Part shown: positions 46,562 through 53,528 of the stretch, in pieces
How the letters are laid out: each line of letters begins with the position of its first letter
Position numbering within the stretch: position 1 is the stretch's first letter
From: JAMXLO01 sp037201625
GTDB lineage: Bacteria > Pseudomonadota > Alphaproteobacteria > Acetobacterales > Acetobacteraceae
Length of the DNA stretch: 64,000 bases
Direction: 5' to 3'
NCBI GenBank assembly: GCA_037201625.1
Contig: JBBCGR010000003.1
Span: forward strand, 1,550,001 to 1,614,000
The notes under the pieces: model-generated
Told to the model about the DNA's origin: nothing
What the model saw: the letters and a program-made list of their open reading frames with translations, nothing else
The model's database searches: none
Made by a program: the position numbers and the translations under genes

Positions 46562-46780
46562 ATTAATAACGGCGACCATCGAGCCGCCAGGGAGCCAGCG
46601 CCCACCCTTAACGGCGAGATGAACGGCAGCCGGCCGCGCCCCGTGCGCTGACGGCCGGTGGGTGGTCCCACTGTCGCAGGCCTGGCGGCGTGGTCAGAAT
46701 GGTGGATGCTGGTCTACTTGGCGGTTCAGTCAGGCGGCAGCACAATAGCCGGCCGTGCATCAGGCCTCACGGCATGAGGG

Positions 46781-47752
46781 TCAGCGCTTCAGCCGCCTGC
46801 GCTCGCGCTTGCCGTGGCGGAAGTAGTGGAGCAAGCCCGGCGTGCCCAGTTCGGCCACATCCGGGTTGGCATCCCAATAGGCCGCACCATCGAACTCGGC
46901 CGGGAAGACGGCTCCCGTGCGCTCTGGCGCCGCAGAGGTATACGTGGCGCGCCGGAGCCCTTCATCGACGCCCAGCACCGCGAGCAATGCCATGAACCCA
47001 GGAAAATCTACGATGTCGCGCGTCGCGAAATATCTGACGTAGTCATCCTCGGTCATCGTGAAATATCGGATCAGATGGTCACCATGGCCCTTGTAGGCCA
47101 ATAGTTTCTCACGGTCCTCGATATCCACCCTGTTCTTAAGCTTCTCGAGCGCTCGGTTCCGCAGTTCCACGAAGGACCGATTGTGGAAGTGGAGATAGCC
47201 AACAGAACGCGCGCGGCGGGGCGCAGCCCCGGGGACGCCGCCGTGATGGTTTCCGTGATCCAGGTGGTCAACTCCGCCACCTGAGAAGAAGACCTTCTGT
47301 TGATCCTGGAAATAGAAAGCCGTGGGATCGCCTGGCGCGTTCCAAAGCAGGGTCGGGACGACGAGCACGCCGCGCGCCGACGCCAACGGCTCCAACTGTG
47401 CCCAGATGTCGTTCCGCGAGCAGGTCAAGCCACTGGCGCCAAGCGAAACAACGAACTCGTCGCAATCGAGGGGCAGGTAAATGTCGTGCCTCCCCTGTTC
47501 CGCCAGAGTGTTGATGATCTGCTTGGTTATCTCGCCCTTCTTCTCGTAGTCGCCCATCCGGCTGTGGGACAGGTCGAAATTCACACCAACGGCCTGGAAC
47601 CGCCGGATCGTGTCGAGCGTGACGGAATGCGTGGAGCCGTTGTCCACCACGTACAGGTTCTCGAAGCCAAATAGATAGCCGTGGTAAGCGAGCCATGGCG
47701 CGAGGAGGTCGTCCTCGTCGCGCTGCATCATGATGCAGGCAGGTGGTTTCAT
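46781..47752 (-). CDS. glycosyltransferase (GT2/GT92-like), phage cargo
   Basis: The protein is 323 residues. It starts MKPPACIMMQRDEDDLLAPW, the typical start of this glycosyltransferase group. NLYVVDNGSTHSVTLDTIRR and the metal-binding DxD in IYLPLDCDEFVVSL follow. YLHFHNRSF and a C-terminal module, AAYWDANPDVAELG...LLHYFRHGKRERR, often end such enzymes. It lies in the immunity region on the repressor strand, the usual place for genes expressed in lysogens, so it may change the host surface. The sugar and acceptor are unknown. Confidence 0.8.
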   Translation of the reverse strand: MKPPACIMMQRDEDDLLAPWLAYHGYLFGFENLYVVDNGSTHSVTLDTIRRFQAVGVNFDLSHSRMGDYEKKGEITKQIINTLAEQGRHDIYLPLDCDEFVVSLGASGLTCSRNDIWAQLEPLASARGVLVVPTLLWNAPGDPTAFYFQDQQKVFFSGGGVDHLDHGNHHGGVPGAAPRRARSVGYLHFHNRSFVELRNRALEKLKNRVDIEDREKLLAYKGHGDHLIRYFTMTEDDYVRYFATRDIVDFPGFMALLAVLGVDEGLRRATYTSAAPERTGAVFPAEFDGAAYWDANPDVAELGTPGLLHYFRHGKRERRRLKR

Positions 47753-47770
47753 GAGACACCGCTCTCCCGT

Positions 47771-48148
47771 TTACGCGTATTCCACTCTCACCGTGGCGCC
47801 GGCCCGTTCCAGCGCCAACATCATCCGAACGACCAGCGCCTCGTAGCATGGCCACGCCAAGTCTGCGCCCAAGTCCCGACGGCGGGCATAGTCGTCCGGC
47901 GATCGATACCGGACCAGCATCACGGGTTCGGTGGCCGTGCTGTCTTCCCAAATCTGCACCGCCATCTGAGCGCCGCGCTCGATCCGGGCGTTAATGGTGC
48001 GCAGGTCGCCGGCGGCGCTTGTCGGGACGGTGAGCCGCCCAACTTCCCAACCCTCGACTGTCTGGAATGGTACGCCATGAAGGACGGCTGCCGCCTGGAG
48101 AGACAGGCCGCACGCCTCGCGAACGGTGCGGTACTCGGCCGGGCTCAC
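47771..48148 (-). CDS. YdiL/DUF1870 (Aca2-like) HTH regulator
   Basis: The protein is 125 residues. The N-terminal HTH (EYRTVREACGLSLQAAAVLH, VPFQTVEGWEVGRLTVP) is joined to RIERGAQMAVQIWED. The C-terminal domain is VMLVRYRSPDDYARRRDLGA ending ALERAGATVRVEYA. This two-part layout is that of YdiL/DUF1870 proteins, which include Aca2, the autorepressor of some anti-CRISPR operons. It lies 18 bases before the glycosyltransferase and 132 bases after the S24 repressor. No anti-CRISPR-like gene is evident beside it. Confidence 0.65.
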   Translation of the reverse strand: MSPAEYRTVREACGLSLQAAAVLHGVPFQTVEGWEVGRLTVPTSAAGDLRTINARIERGAQMAVQIWEDSTATEPVMLVRYRSPDDYARRRDLGADLAWPCYEALVVRMMLALERAGATVRVEYA

Positions 48149-48280
48149 GTGGCGGACCTCTCTGCCTGCGCTTCAACGCGGGCGGTCAGGCTCGCGTCGT
48201 CAGGAGGATAAGCCAGCTTTCGTTCGTTCCACAATCGACCGACCATCGTGCTACCCCTCTCGACATGTCGTCCGCCGGAG

Positions 48281-49030
48281 CTATTCCGGCCGGTAGCTAC
48301 CAACGACAAGCGCTGTGATCATGATGTCCGGCTCCCCGGCATCGTGAAGGTTCCCAGCAATCGCGCTCGCGGGCATAGGTTCGTCGCCGAACGAAATTGG
48401 GACCTGACCGCCAAGAATGATGGGCGACTGGAATTCGGGGTCCGAACTCCGGGGCCACAGCAGAATGCGGCCTCGTTGATCCTTGCCGAACTCCTTGAGC
48501 GTCGCCTCGTATTCGCCGGTTTTCCGATCGCGGCGAAGGACAACCACCCGCTCGCCATCATTGGGTGTGCGCCCAAGATCCCCTAAGGGGATCACGACCA
48601 CGATCGTGCCCTCCGGATAGAGCTTGTCCATGGAACTGCCGCGGACCAGCAGGCCGAACCTGGGAATACCTGCCGGGTAGCGGTCATCAGTCGGCACGGT
48701 GACGTTGAACCGCTCATCCTCGGGCCATTCGAGTGCCGACCTCCACACGCCGGCCTGCACTGCACCGCGCACCGTTATGCTGGTCAGCGCTATTGGCCCC
48801 TCGGGTGGCGCGACGTTCTTTTCAACCGCTTCAAGCAGATATTCAGGCGCCGCGCCGATCGCGCGGGCCAACCGGACCAGCGCATCGGCGGCCGGCATTC
48901 TCTTGCCTCGCCGCCGCAAGTCTCGAATGAAGTCCGCCCCCGCCTGAGCGCGCAACGACGCCTTTCGGTCGCTCAGGTTCGTGCGCGCCAGATGTTCGTC
49001 GATCCGTCGGAGCAGCTCCTCGTTTGCCAT
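48281..49030 (-). CDS. S24-family phage repressor (CI-like)
   Basis: The protein is 249 residues from ATG 49030. The N-terminal DNA-binding helices are NLSDRKASLRAQAGADFIRD and PAADALVRLARAIGA. The C-terminal LexA/S24 protease has a cleavage site Ala93-Gly94 in GAVQAGVW, catalytic Ser133 in LLVRGSSMDKLYPEG and a Lys near 179 (YEATLKEF). DNA damage should therefore trigger self-cleavage and induction. The start codon abuts operator O3 and no SD is seen, which suggests a leaderless transcript. It likely binds O1-O4. Confidence 0.88.
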   Translation of the reverse strand: MANEELLRRIDEHLARTNLSDRKASLRAQAGADFIRDLRRRGKRMPAADALVRLARAIGAAPEYLLEAVEKNVAPPEGPIALTSITVRGAVQAGVWRSALEWPEDERFNVTVPTDDRYPAGIPRFGLLVRGSSMDKLYPEGTIVVVIPLGDLGRTPNDGERVVVLRRDRKTGEYEATLKEFGKDQRGRILLWPRSSDPEFQSPIILGGQVPISFGDEPMPASAIAGNLHDAGEPDIMITALVVGSYRPE

Positions 49031-49046
49031 GCGGGGAGAGTCCCGC
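49031..49046. promoter_or_regulatory. operator O3
   Basis: gcggggagagtcccgc lies immediately upstream of the repressor ATG on the minus strand. Flanking at...at extends the symmetry. Binding here would block the repressor's own transcription start. Confidence 0.7.
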
Positions 49047-49080
49047 ATGGTGTATTTCCAGTCATCCGGGTTCATCCCCG

Positions 49081-49110
49081 TTGACAGATGCGGGGAGATG
49101 CCCGCATGTT
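49081..49110 (+). promoter_or_regulatory. rightward early promoter with operator O4 in its spacer
   Basis: TTGACA (49081-49086) and catgtt (49105-49110) are 18 bases apart, the same spacing as the leftward promoter. Operator O4, gcggggagatgcccgc (49090-49105), fills the gap. It drives the Cro-like gene at 49117 and the rightward early genes. Confidence 0.72.
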
Positions 49111-49116
49111 TCGCGC

Positions 49117-49374
49117 ATGACCCCGACAGATGCGCTCTTGACCTGCGCCAGCGCCTACTGCGCCAGGCGCAAGATCGTCCGTCCCACCCTGTCCGGCCTG
49201 ATCTTGAAAGACAGTCGGGCACTGGATCGGGTGGCCGAAGGCGGCAGCATGACGATGCGCAATTACCAGCGCTGCCTCCAATGGTTCTCCGATCATTGGC
49301 CGGCTGACCTTCCGTGGCCCGCCGGCGTCGAGCGCCCGGTGCCGGTCAAGTCGACGCCGGCAGAGGCCGCATGA
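49117..49374 (+). CDS. Cro-like small phage regulator
   Basis: The protein is 85 residues (MTPTDALLTCASAYCARRKI). The helical pattern RPTLSGLILKDSRALDRVAE, then MRNYQRCLQWFSDHWPADLP, is that of small HTH proteins placed opposite the repressor in alphaproteobacterial phages. It is the first gene after the rightward promoter, divergent from the repressor, in the position of lambda cro. ATGA overlap with the next gene. Confidence 0.7.
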   Translation: MTPTDALLTCASAYCARRKIVRPTLSGLILKDSRALDRVAEGGSMTMRNYQRCLQWFSDHWPADLPWPAGVERPVPVKSTPAEAA

Positions 49375-49604
49375 TGCACCCCGGACCGCACCGCACGGCG
49401 CCGCCGCTGCGCATTGGCCGATCGGCGCCGAGGCGGCCGTGCCGGTTCGAGGAGGCGATGAAGCGCCTGAAGGCGACGGAAGCCGCGCTCAGGGAGTGGG
49501 CAGGCCGTCGCGCAGCAGGCCGATCCACGCATGCAGATCGGCCTCCAGGTGTCCGGTCAGACGGGCGTCTGACTTCAGATCGTCCACCATCGAGGCCGCT
49601 GTGA
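49371..49604 (+). CDS. small hypothetical phage protein
   Basis: The protein is up to 77 residues (MMHPGPHRTAPPLRIGRSAP). The helix FEEAMKRLKATEAALREWAG is the believable part. After that the frame runs antisense to the gene at 49489-49806, so the true end may be earlier. Start fixed by ATGA overlap with the Cro-like gene. Confidence 0.45.
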   Translation: MMHPGPHRTAPPLRIGRSAPRRPCRFEEAMKRLKATEAALREWAGRRAAGRSTHADRPPGVRSDGRLTSDRPPSRPL

Positions 49605-49806
49605 CCGCGATGCGCCCAAGCATCTCCTCGGGATCGAGGGCCACCAGCACCAGTTCGCGCAGCGCTAAGTTCAGCAGCATCGCCAGCACGTGCGTGCGCA
49701 TCCCGGTCTGTTGGACAAGCGACGCCAGATCGGCGGAGAGGTCCTTCACGCGGTCCAGTTCGGACACGAGCGCCTCGAACTCGTCCATGGTCACAAATTC
49801 CGGCAT
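49489..49806 (-). CDS. hypothetical leftward phage protein
   Basis: The protein is 105 residues from ATG 49806 (MPEFVTMDEFEALVSELDRV), preceded by a strong SD (gggaggggggg). It is an amphipathic helical bundle (KDLSADLASLVQQTGMRTHV, LAMLLNLALRELVLVALDP). It is the only leftward gene inside the rightward operon, so it is probably transcribed separately. Confidence 0.6.
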   Translation of the reverse strand: MPEFVTMDEFEALVSELDRVKDLSADLASLVQQTGMRTHVLAMLLNLALRELVLVALDPEEMLGRIAVTAASMVDDLKSDARLTGHLEADLHAWIGLLRDGLPTP

Positions 49807-49899
49807 CCCCCCCTCCCGTTCCTTGTGTCGCAACAAGAACGGTAGGGCGCGGAGGGGTGGTTGTCATGACCATCCCATCATGGCGCCGGGGGGCGCGTG

Positions 49900-50121
49900 A
49901 TGTTCGGCAGCATCATGTCGACCGCGCTCCGGCTGGCCGGATTGGCGGGCCTGGGAAGCGCGCCGCAGCCGCTTCGCCCCACGGGCAAGAGGGGCGCGGC
50001 CCGGGTCCGCGTCGGTGACCGGCAATATGCGCCGAACGGTGCGAGCGAGACGGCACGGCGGCGGCGCCAGATCGTTGCCGGCAGCTTGAGGCCAGGCAAC
50101 GGGCTGTGGCGGCCGGCATGA
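49900..50121 (+). CDS. small basic phage protein
   Basis: The protein is 73 residues (MFGSIMSTALRLAGLAGLGS, then basic PLRPTGKRGAARVRVGDRQY). A GTG three bases upstream is an alternative start. Stop overlaps the next ATG (ATGA). The function is unknown. Confidence 0.5.
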   Translation: MFGSIMSTALRLAGLAGLGSAPQPLRPTGKRGAARVRVGDRQYAPNGASETARRRRQIVAGSLRPGNGLWRPA

Positions 50122-50312
50122 CCTCCCCGACATCCATCCCCGCCACCGGCTACCGGTTCCTGTTCTCCCGGCCCGATCCGACGGTGCTGTGCGTCGCATG
50201 CCGCCGCGAGCCAGCGACGGTCAGCTACGCGCATGGCCTTGGTCACGCGCTGGGGTCCGATCTGCTGTGCGAGCGGTGCCTCGGCGCGGAACTGGCGGAG
50301 GCGCGGTCATGA
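50118..50312 (+). CDS. small two-CxxC zinc-binding protein
   Basis: The protein is 64 residues (MTSPTSIPATGYRFLFSRPD). The pairs CVACRREPAT and CERCLGAEL form a likely zinc ribbon. It is coupled to both neighbours by ATGA. Confidence 0.6.
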   Translation: MTSPTSIPATGYRFLFSRPDPTVLCVACRREPATVSYAHGLGHALGSDLLCERCLGAELAEARS

Positions 50313-50776
50313 GCTGGTGGCCTCGCTGCCTCACCATCCCGCGCGCGCCGGACTTCGTCATCGGACCGGCGGAGCGGCCCTACCTGCTGCGCTGGTGGAT
50401 CGTCCCGCGGAACCGGCTGGCGAACCTCTACCTGCATCGGTTCTGTCGCTCCGACGATGACCGGGCGTTGCATGACCATCCGTGGGTCAACGTCTCGATC
50501 ATTTTGACCGGCGTCTATCTCGAGCATCTGCCGGACGGCGCAGTGAAGTTGCGCAAGGCGTGGCGGCCGTGGGCGCCGTGGCGGATGACGTTCCGACGTG
50601 CTGTGGCTGCACATCGCATCGAACTGATCGACGGCGGCCGGACGGTGTGGACGCTGTTCATCACCGGACCGAAGATCCGCACCTGGGGTTTCTGGTGTCC
50701 GCAAGGCTGGCGGCGTCATGACGTGTTTGCCTCCCGCACGGCGTCCGGCAGCGAGATAACCCGGGGGTGTGAATGA
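50309..50776 (+). CDS. cupin-like phage protein
   Basis: The protein is 155 residues (MSWWPRCLTIPRAPDFVIGP). The core LANLYLHRFCRSDDDRALHD, HPWVNVSIILTGVYLEH and FRRAVAAHRIELIDGGRTVW has a His-rich double-stranded beta-helix pattern, then TLFITGPKIRTWGFWCPQGW. This conserved phage family has no known activity. The His/Asp set suggests a bound metal. Confidence 0.7.
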   Translation: MSWWPRCLTIPRAPDFVIGPAERPYLLRWWIVPRNRLANLYLHRFCRSDDDRALHDHPWVNVSIILTGVYLEHLPDGAVKLRKAWRPWAPWRMTFRRAVAAHRIELIDGGRTVWTLFITGPKIRTWGFWCPQGWRRHDVFASRTASGSEITRGCE

Positions 50777-50952
50777 TCCCCTGGCACCGCATCGCCGCAT
50801 GGCTCCGCCGCTGCGCCGCGGCCAACCCTGCCGATCCCTTCGCGCCGGCGTGGCTTGACGATGCCGAGTGGTGCGACGCGCGCGCCGGGATGGCGCCGGC
50901 ACAGCCGCGCGTCGCCGTGCAGCACGACCTGTTCGGCTGGGGGCGGGCATGA
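50773..50952 (+). CDS. small hypothetical phage protein
   Basis: The protein is 59 residues, MIPWHRIAAWLRRCAAANPA, ending QHDLFGWGRA. It fills the space between two ATGA overlaps. The C-terminal QHDLFGWG resembles clamp-binding QxDLF peptides, but that is only a resemblance. Confidence 0.5.
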   Translation: MIPWHRIAAWLRRCAAANPADPFAPAWLDDAEWCDARAGMAPAQPRVAVQHDLFGWGRA

Positions 50953-51095
50953 CGGTCGGCGACGTGATCTGGATCGGGCTCACCGCCGCCGTTGTGGCCG
51001 TGGGCACCGTCATCGTGGTCGGCGTCATCGCTGCGGTGTTCTCCGCGCCGATCGACGATGAGGACGATCATCTGCCGGGCGGGCCGTGGCCATGA
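50949..51095 (+). CDS. small single-pass membrane protein
   Basis: The protein is 48 residues. The membrane helix VIWIGLTAAVVAVGTVIVVG is followed by a short acidic tail (APIDDEDDHLPGG). The position in the early operon argues against a holin. The role is unknown. Confidence 0.55.
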   Translation: MTVGDVIWIGLTAAVVAVGTVIVVGVIAAVFSAPIDDEDDHLPGGPWP

Positions 51096-51118
51096 TCGGG
51101 GCGCCTCAAACAGAATAT

Positions 51119-51139
51119 GCCGCCTTGCAAGATGGCGGC
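51119..51139. terminator. possible hairpin after the small membrane protein gene
   Basis: gccgcc ttgcaagat ggcggc forms a 6-bp GC stem, followed by gtgtcccctt with no U-run. It is a weak terminator candidate. The gap 51096-51444 otherwise holds no gene I accept and one 13-base palindrome at its right end. Confidence 0.35.
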
Positions 51140-51422
51140 GTGTCCCCTTGCCGGTCGGGGGTGATAGGCCGGCGGACTGACGTTCCTTCCCCCACCGCGA
51201 CGGATCGCGCCGTTGCGGCACTTGCGCCCAGCCATCGTGACGTAACGAACCCCGGTGGCTGGGCGTCTTTCTCGCGCGCAACGGTTGCCGCCGTCGCGCG
51301 GATGTTCATCGCTGCTGCACTTCCGTTTCCCGCTGTTCTCTCCTGTATGTTCACTGGGACCTCGCATTCCGTCGTCACAAACGATGGAGCGTGCCCGTGC
51401 GAAACAATAGCGGGAATCGACA

Positions 51423-51435
51423 CCGAAAGTTTCGG
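51423..51435. promoter_or_regulatory. 13-bp palindrome upstream of a small HTH gene
   Basis: ccgaaa-g-tttcgg lies 9 bases before the ATG at 51445 and overlaps its ribosome-binding region (ggag). It is a plausible autoregulatory site. Confidence 0.45.
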
Positions 51436-51444
51436 AGCCACGAC

Positions 51445-51699
51445 ATGACGCCTGACGCTGCCACATACACCGATGTGGTGCTCGGCGTGCTGCGTCGAGA
51501 ATACGCGCCGCTGAAGAACGCGGCGAAGCTGCTGGCACGCCATGCGCGCACAACGCCGCGGACGGCCGACAACTGGCTCGCCGGCAGCCACGCGCCGAAC
51601 GGCGAGAAACTGATCAACCTGATGGCTGAATGTGCCGAACTCGCCGATGAGGTGAACCGTCTTGTCGCAGCGCGCCGCGCCGCTCGAGGCGACGGGTGA
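51445..51699 (+). CDS. small phage DNA-binding-like protein
   Basis: The protein is 84 residues (MTPDAATYTDVVLGVLRREY). The helical pattern NAAKLLARHARTTPRTADNW, then LAGSHAPNGEKLINLMAECA, fits an HTH repressor-like fold. It is preceded by SD ggag and a palindrome. The stop overlaps the next start (GTGA). Confidence 0.6.
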   Translation: MTPDAATYTDVVLGVLRREYAPLKNAAKLLARHARTTPRTADNWLAGSHAPNGEKLINLMAECAELADEVNRLVAARRAARGDG

Positions 51700-51878
51700 G
51701 ACGCACATGGGCAATCGAAATCGGCAAATGCGGGTGGGGATACGCCGGCGGCTTGGTGCCGGAACTGCGCCTCGGCGCTATCCGAGTTTGGACGTGTTCC
51801 GGGTCGGTCGTGGAACTGATTGTGTCTCTCCGCAACGCGCTTGCTGCGGCTTCGGAAGAACTGAAGGGGCGTAAGTAG
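51696..51878 (+). CDS. small hypothetical phage protein
   Basis: The protein is 60 residues, using GTG at 51696 overlapping the preceding TGA (VRRTWAIEIGKCGWGYAGGL). It ends in a helix (SLRNALAAASEELKGRK). No family is recognised. Confidence 0.45.
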   Translation: MRRTWAIEIGKCGWGYAGGLVPELRLGAIRVWTCSGSVVELIVSLRNALAAASEELKGRK

Positions 51879-51879
51879 A

Positions 51880-52521
51880 ATGTTTGTCTATTTCCTTCAG
51901 GCTGGAGATGGCGGCCCGGTCAAGATCGGGTTCAGCACTGATCTATCGACGAGGATCTCGTCGCTAAAGACCGGCGTATTCGAGGCTATGAAGGTCCTGC
52001 GAGTCGTCGAAGGAACTCGTGATACCGAACGTTGGCTGCACGACAGATTCTCTGCCGTTCATAAGCGCGGCGAGTGGTTTCATTTCCACCAAGACATGCT
52101 CACGGTGATACCGCCAGACCCTGACACATTGGTCGCCGACGCGGTGGAGAATGAACGGCGCGACCAGCAGTTGGCTATGGAGATGCGGCAGAGCGTCATT
52201 CTTGCATCCCAAGACCTGCCTGCCACCGCTACGACCAAGGAGCGTATCGCAAGGTCAGCAGAGCGTCTCGGTATCACGGGACGGCGCGCAAGATCGCTCT
52301 GGTATATGAGCCCGAAGACCGCAATCCGCGCGCATGAGGCTGACCGGATCAGAGCGATATGCAGATCCCTGTTGGCGGAGCGGGTTGATCGGCTGGAGCA
52401 ACAGGCAGAAGCAGCCAGAACTGCCCTCCGTCGCCTCGATGGCCGTGCTCGACGCGCGCATTCGGATAGGCAGCAAGACCTGCTGTCCTTGTTGGTTCCC
52501 GAGAACATCGAGAATGAGTAG
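51880..52521 (+). CDS. GIY-YIG-like (T5orf172/MUG113) domain protein
   Basis: The protein is 213 residues. The N-terminal domain MFVYFLQAGDGGPVKIGFST, then RISSLKTGVFEAMKVLRVVE and TERWLHDRFSAVHKRGEWFH, is the truncated GIY-YIG form (T5orf172/MUG113). The strand pattern YFLQ...VKIGFS, the Arg and the late Glu are present. The C-terminal half (ERIARSAERLGITGRRARSL, LAERVDRLEQQAEAARTALR) is a DNA-binding-like helical region with a coiled coil. It may be a nuclease, though the domain is often in regulators too. Confidence 0.72.
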   Translation: MFVYFLQAGDGGPVKIGFSTDLSTRISSLKTGVFEAMKVLRVVEGTRDTERWLHDRFSAVHKRGEWFHFHQDMLTVIPPDPDTLVADAVENERRDQQLAMEMRQSVILASQDLPATATTKERIARSAERLGITGRRARSLWYMSPKTAIRAHEADRIRAICRSLLAERVDRLEQQAEAARTALRRLDGRARRAHSDRQQDLLSLLVPENIENE

Positions 52522-52560
52522 CCGAGCGGAAGGGCTGATACCCGACCCGAGGCAGATCGG

Positions 52561-53097
52561 GTGGCGCTGGTGAGCAATCCAACGCCATGGACTGAGGAAC
52601 TGGAGCAGCGCCTACGCGAGTTGTGGGCCGAAGGGCTGTCGACCCCTGAGATCGGACGGCGGCTCGGCAAGTCGAAGAATGGCGTGGTCGGCAAGGCGCA
52701 TCGGCTCGACCTGCCCGCGCGCCCTTCGCCGATCATCAGGTCCGGCGAACCGCGGCCGGTGAGGCCGCGCCAGGTTCGAGCGGCTGCGACGCTCGCGGTG
52801 CTGCGCAGTCTCGGCAGCGCGGCGCCGAAGCCAGCGCCGGTCGCTGTCGCTGCACCAGCGCCCGCGCGGCCAGTGGTTGCCGCTCCGCAGCGCGCACCAA
52901 CGGCGCGCACGACCGTGCCTTACTCGCCGTTCGCCACTTGCCAATGGCCGACCAACAACGGGCGGCCGTGGCGGTTCTGCGATTCCCCGACCAAGGCCGG
53001 TTCGTCGTGGTGTCCGGAACACCATGCGGTCTGCTTCACCAGGCGCGTCCCCTACGGCTACGGCAATCCCGAGCGCGGGATCGAGGGCACGGCATGA
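52561..53097 (+). CDS. gcrA: GcrA-family cell-cycle regulator, phage-borne
   Basis: The protein is 178 residues (GTG 52561; GTG 52570 possible). The N-terminal GcrA HTH is PWTEELEQRLRELWAEGLST PEIGRRLGKSKNGVVGKAHR. A low-complexity Ala/Pro linker leads to the C-terminal FATCQWPTNNGRPWRFCDSP and AGSSWCPEHHAVCF, the Cys-containing RNA-polymerase-contacting end of the family. In Caulobacter GcrA works with sigma70 at GANTC-methylated promoters. A phage copy may redirect host or phage transcription by methylation state. Confidence 0.85.
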   Translation: MALVSNPTPWTEELEQRLRELWAEGLSTPEIGRRLGKSKNGVVGKAHRLDLPARPSPIIRSGEPRPVRPRQVRAAATLAVLRSLGSAAPKPAPVAVAAPAPARPVVAAPQRAPTARTTVPYSPFATCQWPTNNGRPWRFCDSPTKAGSSWCPEHHAVCFTRRVPYGYGNPERGIEGTA

Positions 53098-53528
53098 GCG
53101 CGGCGGCATCAACCCGCGCGGTGCGGAACTGCCTGTCGTGCCGGCGGCCGTTCACATCCAAATGGATCGGCAACCGGATGTGCCGGCGGTGCAACGGCGG
53201 CGACTGCGCCGCGATCAAGCCGCCGCGCCCTGTGATGCAGCCTCGCGTCCCGTTCGACCGCGAGGCCGGCATGCAGTTGCTGCTCGACTGGCTCGCCGCG
53301 CTCGATGGTGACCTGCCATCGCTCACCGGCATTGCCGACGCGATCGGCGCGCCGTCCGCTTACGTCGTCTGGTCGACACTGGATCGCATGCGGGCCGCTG
53401 GCGTGATCGCCTGGCGCAGCGGGACCCGGAGCGAGAACCGGGGCCATCAGGCGATCCGGCTGGTCGCGACCGGCAAGACGTTGCGGACCGCGGGTTGCCC
53501 GTTCGATCCGCCGGGAGACCGGGCATGA
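53094..53528 (+). CDS. zinc-finger plus winged-helix phage protein
   Basis: The protein is 144 residues from ATG 53094. An N-terminal zinc ribbon (RNCLSCRRPFTSKWIGNRMC RRCNGG) is followed by a MarR/LexA-like winged helix (LPSLTGIADAIGAPSAYVVW, STLDRMRAAGVIAWRSGTRS). It is probably a small regulator. ATGA links it to gcrA upstream. Confidence 0.65.
   Translation: MSAAASTRAVRNCLSCRRPFTSKWIGNRMCRRCNGGDCAAIKPPRPVMQPRVPFDREAGMQLLLDWLAALDGDLPSLTGIADAIGAPSAYVVWSTLDRMRAAGVIAWRSGTRSENRGHQAIRLVATGKTLRTAGCPFDPPGDRA

Noticed and set aside
51092..51448. Rightward frame MIGAPQTEYAALQDGG
   Set aside because: Includes a hairpin and the promoter/operator region of the next gene. No SD and irregular composition.
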